Assembly (NCBI RefSeq): GCF_020217025.1
Contig: NZ_JAIWOF010000042.1
Location: 1 to 10,000 of the forward strand
DNA length: 10,000 nt
From: Flavobacterium sp.
GTDB taxonomy: Bacteria; Bacteroidota; Bacteroidia; Flavobacteriales; Flavobacteriaceae
Direction: 5' to 3'
The notes under the pieces were generated by a model that was not told where the DNA came from, did not search any database, and saw only the letters and a list, made by a program, of their open reading frames with translations. Of the stretch, positions 6,825 to 10,000 are shown in pieces (within the stretch, counting starts at the first letter, position 1; each line of letters opens with the position of its first letter). A program made the position numbers and the translations under genes.

Positions 6825-7802
6825 ATGGAGTTTATCATGTTTCCAATTATTTTCATTGGATTAATTGTACTTTTTTCTTCTTTCTTTACTGTGAAACAGC
6901 AAACTGTAGTTGTTGTGGAACGTTTTGGAAAATTTCTTAGCTTGAGAAATTCAGGTTTACATTTAAAAATTCCGGTTGTGGATAGAATTGCTGGAAGAGT
7001 TAATTTAAGAATTCAACAATTAGATGTTATCATCGAAACCAAAACGAAAGATAACGTATTCGTTAAAATGAAAGTTTCGGTACAGTTCAAAGTGTTACAA
7101 GAAAAAGCATACGAAGCGTTTTATAAATTAGAATATCCTCACGATCAAATTACGTCTTATGTATTTGACGTGGTGCGTGCTGAAGTTCCAAAATTAAAAT
7201 TAGACGACGTTTTCGAGCGTAAAGATGATATCGCAGTAGCAGTAAAACGTGAGTTAAACGAAGCGATGACAACTTATGGTTACGACATCATCAATACGTT
7301 AATTACTGATATTGATCCAGATATTCAAGTTAAAAATGCGATGAACCGTATCAACGCGGCTGACCGTGAAAAAACAGCTGCAGAATATGAAGCAGAAGCA
7401 GGAAGAATCAGAATTGTTGCTAAAGCAAAAGCAGAAGCAGAAAGTAAAAGACTTCAAGGTCAAGGTATTGCTGACCAAAGAAGAGAAATTGCTCGTGGTT
7501 TAGTAGAATCAGTAGATGTGTTGAACAAAGTGGGAATCAATTCTCAAGAAGCTTCCGCTTTAATTGTAGTAACACAACATTACGATACATTACAAGCAAT
7601 TGGTGCTGATGCAAACAGTAATTTAATTTTATTACCAAATTCACCACAAGCAGGTAGCGATATGTTGAACAATATGGTAGCAAGTTTTACAGCAAGTAAC
7701 CAAGTGGGTGAAGCCATGAAAAATGCACACAAAACCAAAAAGGTAAATAAGAAAGATGCTTCAAACGAAAGTTTCGGAATTGAAAATTCGGAAGAAGTAT
7801 AA
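6825..7802 (+). CDS. Membrane-anchored SPFH/band 7 protein, HIR-like
   Basis: The 325-residue protein has one N-terminal membrane helix (about 5-22). An SPFH domain follows at about 25-180 (QQTVVVVERFGKF at 25-37, then RNSGLHLKIPVVDRI). Next is an alanine/glutamate-rich coiled coil (about 179-225) and a lysine/asparagine-rich tail. SPFH proteins assemble into large membrane-bound oligomers and often scaffold or protect other membrane proteins. The block DIDPDIQVKNAMNRINAA (162-179) and VTQHYDTLQAIGA (259-271) resemble plant hypersensitive-induced-reaction proteins more than HflK/HflC, as I recall those sequences. Two starts are possible: ATG at 6825 or ATG at 6837 (residue 5). The first is taken because it leaves a short charged lead before the helix. 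No NfeD-like partner gene lies next to it. It converges on glnS and has its own terminator at 7841-7870. Confidence 0.92.
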   Translation: MEFIMFPIIFIGLIVLFSSFFTVKQQTVVVVERFGKFLSLRNSGLHLKIPVVDRIAGRVNLRIQQLDVIIETKTKDNVFVKMKVSVQFKVLQEKAYEAFYKLEYPHDQITSYVFDVVRAEVPKLKLDDVFERKDDIAVAVKRELNEAMTTYGYDIINTLITDIDPDIQVKNAMNRINAADREKTAAEYEAEAGRIRIVAKAKAEAESKRLQGQGIADQRREIARGLVESVDVLNKVGINSQEASALIVVTQHYDTLQAIGADANSNLILLPNSPQAGSDMLNNMVASFTASNQVGEAMKNAHKTKKVNKKDASNESFGIENSEEV

Positions 7803-7805
7803 TTG

Positions 7806-7835
7806 AGATGCTGAAATAAATTCAGCATGACAAAA
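7806..7835. repeat. REP-like palindromic repeat, copy 1
   Basis: A 30-base sequence starting 3 bases after the SPFH stop codon, with the stem-loop atgctgaa-ataaa-ttcagcat at its core (7808-7828) and the tail gacaaaa. It recurs without mismatch at 8215-8244, and similarity extends a few bases further with one inserted A. Short palindromes of the form gctgaa...ttcagc followed by gac are, as I recall, scattered through many Bacteroidota genomes, where they produce spurious frames reading MLNLFQHL. Confidence 0.8.
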
Positions 7836-7840
7836 ATCAA

Positions 7841-7870
7841 AACCATCAATTTTTAATTGGTGGTTTTTTT
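7841..7870 (+). terminator. Intrinsic terminator of the SPFH gene
   Basis: The arms aaccatcaatt (7841-7851) and aattggtggtt (7855-7865) pair over 11 bases with one G-T wobble around a ttt loop. They are followed by a T run reaching 7870. The hairpin lies 38 bases past the SPFH stop codon, beyond the palindromic repeat. Confidence 0.88.
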
Positions 7871-8173
7871 ATAACCAGATGTTAGAAATTTACAATTTCA
7901 GTGATAATTTTTTAAAAGTAGCTCCAAGAAGTAAAAATCAAAGAAAAATTATCTCAATTTTAGGTAAAAATTAAAATAAAGCGATTTTAGACACTTTCAC
8001 TAGTAAAGATGTAAAAACACTTTAGCTAAAAAAGTTTTTTTCTTACAATTAATTTATGAAAGTTACTTTTTTAAGTTTTTAATTATTAAAAAATAATTTT
8101 TGATAGATTTTACTAATAATAATTTATACTGATGATTTTTAAATTTTTAATATAAGATTATAATATAAAAGAA
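7871..8173. other. A+T-rich intergenic core with no convincing gene
   Basis: These roughly 300 bases lie between the two convergent terminators, so neither gene should be transcribed through here. The sequence is extremely A+T-rich, with many runs of A and T. The only thing resembling coding sequence is a short interrupted frame at 7879-8025, listed separately. I see no RNA gene, promoter pair or larger repeat. Confidence 0.7.
7879..8025 (+). other. Short interrupted reading frame, possible gene remnant
   Basis: An ATG at 7879 opens a 31-codon frame (MLEIYNFSDNFLKVAPRS and onward) ending at TAA 7972-7974. The same frame then continues for 16 sense codons (NKAILDTFTSKDVKTL) to a TAG at 8023-8025. 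The mixed, non-low-complexity residues are unusual for such A+T-rich sequence, so a decayed gene fragment is conceivable. I recognise no family, and a chance frame is at least as likely. Confidence 0.2.
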
Positions 8174-8206
8174 AAACGTGTCAGGTTTTTGAAATCTGAC
8201 ACGTTT
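8166..8206 (-). terminator. Intrinsic terminator of glnS
   Basis: The plus-strand segments 8174-8188 and 8192-8206 (aaacgtgtcaggttt and aaatctgacacgttt) pair over 15 bases with one wobble and leave a 3-base loop. Read on the minus strand the hairpin is followed by a T-rich tract (ttctttta), the correct orientation to end glnS, whose stop codon is at 8254-8256. Confidence 0.88.
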
Positions 8207-8214
8207 GAAATTTT

Positions 8215-8244
8215 AGATGCTGAAATAAATTCAGCATGACAAAA
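8215..8244. repeat. REP-like palindromic repeat, copy 2
   Basis: This copy is identical over 30 bases to 7806-7835 and lies in the same orientation on the plus strand. It sits between the glnS stop codon (9 bases away) and the glnS terminator. Both genes therefore have a copy in their 3' untranslated region, ahead of the terminator. Confidence 0.8.
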
Positions 8245-8253
8245 TCAAAATTT

Positions 8254-9936
8254 TTATTGTTCTGAAATTTTTGCCCAAGTATCTCTCAAACCAACTGTTT
8301 TGTTGAAAACTAATTTTTCAGCTGTTGAATCTCTATCCACACAGAAATATCCTAAACGTTGGAATTGAAAATGATCTAACTCTTTTGAGGTTACCAAACT
8401 TGGTTCTACATATCCTTTAATTACTTTTAATGAATTTGGATTGATAAATTCTTTAAAATCAACTTCTTTGTCTTTATCCGGACTTTCATTGGTGAATAAT
8501 CTATCATAAATTCGAACTTCTGCTTCTTTTGCATGAGGAATGGAAACCCAATGAATCGTTCCTTTTACTTTTCTTTGACTCGCTTCTGTTCCACTTCCTG
8601 ATTTAGAATCTACGTCGTAAGTAGCGTGAATTTCAGTAATATTTCCGTTTTCGTCTTTTACAACTGATTCACCTTTAATGATATAGGCGTTTTTCAAACG
8701 AACTTCAGTTCCTAATGTCAAACGGAAAAATTTCTTGTGTGCTTCTTCTTGAAAATCTTCTCTTTCGATATATAATTCTTTAGAAAATGGGACTTTTCTG
8801 TACGTCATTACTTCTTCTTCCGGATTATTTTCGGCTTCTAACCATTCTTCTTGACCTTCTGGATAATTGGTAATTACTAATTTCACAGGATCTAAAACCG
8901 CCATTACACGTGGTGCAATTTTGTTTAAATCTTCACGAACACAGAATTCTAAAAGCGAAACATCAATCAAATTATCACGTTTTGCAATTCCGATAGTTTT
9001 AGCAAAATTTCGGATTGAAGCTGGCGTATAACCGCGTCTTCTCATACCAGAGATCGTTGACATTCTTGGGTCATCCCAACCTGTAACGTGCTTTTCTTCA
9101 ACTAATTGCAATAATTTACGTTTCGAAACTACAGTATGCGATAAATTTCTACGCGCAAATTCTCTTTGTTTTGGACGCACTTTAGTTTCATCATAAATTT
9201 GATTCAAAAACCAATCATATAATTCACGGTGAGGTAAGAATTCTAACGTACAAAAAGAATGCGAAATTTGCTCTAAATAATCACTTTCACCATGTGCCCA
9301 GTCGTACATTGGATAAATACACCAATCGTTTCCTGTTCTGTGGTGATGTGCGTGCATAATACGATAAATGATTGGATCACGCATCAACATATTGTTAGCG
9401 CCCATCGAAATTTTAGCACGTAAAACGTGAGTTCCTTTTTCGAATTCTCCGTTTTTCATTCGTGTAAATAAGTCTAAATTCTCTTCGATAGAGCGATTTC
9501 TGTAAGGAGAATCGGTTCCAGGAGTAGTTGGCGTACCTTTTTGTTGCGCCATTTCTTCCGAAGTTTGGCTATCTACATACGCTTTATCTTTTTTGATTAA
9601 TTCCACTGCCCAATCATACAATTGTTGAAAATAATCCGAAGCATAACATTCTTTGTCCCATTTGTAGCCCAACCATTCTACATCGCGCTTAATAGCATCA
9701 ACGTATTCTTGCTCTTCTTTTGATGGATTAGTATCGTCGAAACGAAGGTTAACTGGAGCATTGTAATCGATTCCTAAACCAAAATTTAAACAAATAGCAC
9801 TCGCGTGACCTACATGCAAATACCCATTTGGCTCTGGTGGAAAACGAAAACGTAATTTATCTGCTGACAAACCATTTTTTAAATCTTCTTCAATGATTTG
9901 TTCTATAAAATTCAATGATTTTTCTTCTGTTGACAT
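8254..9936 (-). CDS. glnS: Glutamine--tRNA ligase (GlnRS)
   Basis: A class I synthetase that activates glutamine with ATP and charges tRNA-Gln directly in the cytoplasm. The 560 residues match the usual bacterial length (about 550-560). The GlnRS signature RFPPEPNGYLHVGH gives the HIGH motif as HVGH at 41-44. The KMSKS loop is VVSKRK (269-274), followed by the conserved GWDDPRMSTISGMRRRGY (286-303). The acceptor-binding insertion includes MRDPIIYRI (185-193) and the conserved CIYPMYDWAH (206-215). The C-terminal half forms the two anticodon-binding beta barrels, including the conserved RLGYFCVD stretch near the end. No extra YqeY-like tail is present. Direct charging makes the GatCAB amidation route unnecessary for glutamine, although the window cannot show whether gat genes exist. 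The start follows the promoter at 9954-9961. Confidence 0.98.
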   Translation of the reverse strand: MSTEEKSLNFIEQIIEEDLKNGLSADKLRFRFPPEPNGYLHVGHASAICLNFGLGIDYNAPVNLRFDDTNPSKEEQEYVDAIKRDVEWLGYKWDKECYASDYFQQLYDWAVELIKKDKAYVDSQTSEEMAQQKGTPTTPGTDSPYRNRSIEENLDLFTRMKNGEFEKGTHVLRAKISMGANNMLMRDPIIYRIMHAHHHRTGNDWCIYPMYDWAHGESDYLEQISHSFCTLEFLPHRELYDWFLNQIYDETKVRPKQREFARRNLSHTVVSKRKLLQLVEEKHVTGWDDPRMSTISGMRRRGYTPASIRNFAKTIGIAKRDNLIDVSLLEFCVREDLNKIAPRVMAVLDPVKLVITNYPEGQEEWLEAENNPEEEVMTYRKVPFSKELYIEREDFQEEAHKKFFRLTLGTEVRLKNAYIIKGESVVKDENGNITEIHATYDVDSKSGSGTEASQRKVKGTIHWVSIPHAKEAEVRIYDRLFTNESPDKDKEVDFKEFINPNSLKVIKGYVEPSLVTSKELDHFQFQRLGYFCVDRDSTAEKLVFNKTVGLRDTWAKISEQ

Positions 9937-9953
9937 AGTATCAAAAATTTATG

Positions 9954-9961
9954 CAAAGATA
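9954..9961 (-). promoter_or_regulatory. glnS promoter, -7 element TATCTTTG
   Basis: On the minus strand TATCTTTG is a perfect match to the Bacteroidota -7 element and lies 17 bases before the ATG at 9936. The ten bases TATCTTTGCA are the same as in front of gltX. The leader is short and A+T-rich without a Shine-Dalgarno sequence. No clear -33 TTTG is seen upstream. Confidence 0.65.
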
Positions 9962-10000
9962 TATAAACTTTCATGGTTTAATACCTTAAAAATGGCTAAA

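Noticed and set aside
6661..6864. 67-codon plus-strand frame spanning the start of the barrel gene and the start of the SPFH gene
   Set aside because: It overlaps two better-supported genes in other frames and covers the divergent promoter region.
7580..7849. Open minus-strand frame of 89 codons overlapping the end of the SPFH gene, with VMLNLFQHL near its start
   Set aside because: It lies antisense to a clear SPFH coding sequence, and its first part is a translation of the palindromic repeat, a well-known source of spurious proteins in this group.
8026..8173. Possible small RNA or origin-like A+T-rich tract
   Set aside because: No hairpin with a T run, no promoter element and no repeated boxes were found; the composition alone is not evidence.
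9992..10000. ATG GCT AAA at the right edge on the plus strand, which could begin a gene divergent from glnS
   Set aside because: Only three codons are visible and no convincing promoter element precedes them, so a gene cannot be supported.

Overview
The window looks like an ordinary stretch of chromosome from a Flavobacterium-like member of the Bacteroidota. Base composition is A+T-rich throughout. Promoters carry the Bacteroidota -7 element TAnnTTTG with very short leaders, and ribosome-binding sites of the Shine-Dalgarno type are not evident. The housekeeping proteins (GluRS with the insertion I associate with Bacteroidota, GlnRS, a DUF4175-like membrane protein) and the outer-membrane barrel proteins fit that group. 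No prophage, transposase, CRISPR array, rRNA or tRNA was seen.

Layout from left to right. Bases 1-1977 hold, on the minus strand, most of a large membrane protein with a long C-terminal coiled coil (DUF4175-like), cut by the left edge and apparently starting at TTG. A 329-base gap follows, with that gene's promoter, a 129-base element bounded by 17-base perfect inverted repeats, four 7-base tandem repeats and the gltX promoter. gltX (glutamyl-tRNA synthetase) runs rightward and ends at a strong bidirectional terminator. Three minus-strand envelope genes follow, read from 6725 down to 3841: a small outer-membrane barrel protein, a second and distantly similar barrel protein, and a very A+T-rich secreted protein I do not recognise. 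The last two are 18 bases apart and are probably one transcript.

Divergent from these, at 6825-7802, is a membrane-anchored SPFH (band 7) protein whose sequence resembles the plant HIR subgroup. It converges on glnS (glutaminyl-tRNA synthetase, minus strand, 9936-8254). The 451 bases between them contain two near-identical palindromic repeats, one just past each stop codon, then one terminator per gene, around an A+T-rich core with no convincing gene.

Functionally, gltX and glnS charge tRNA-Glu and tRNA-Gln directly. The remaining genes are envelope or membrane proteins with no assigned pathway. I found no clearly new system. The items most worth a second look are the inverted-repeat element and the heptamer array upstream of gltX, the palindrome pair between the SPFH gene and glnS, the HIR-like SPFH protein, and the A+T-rich secreted protein paired with a barrel protein.
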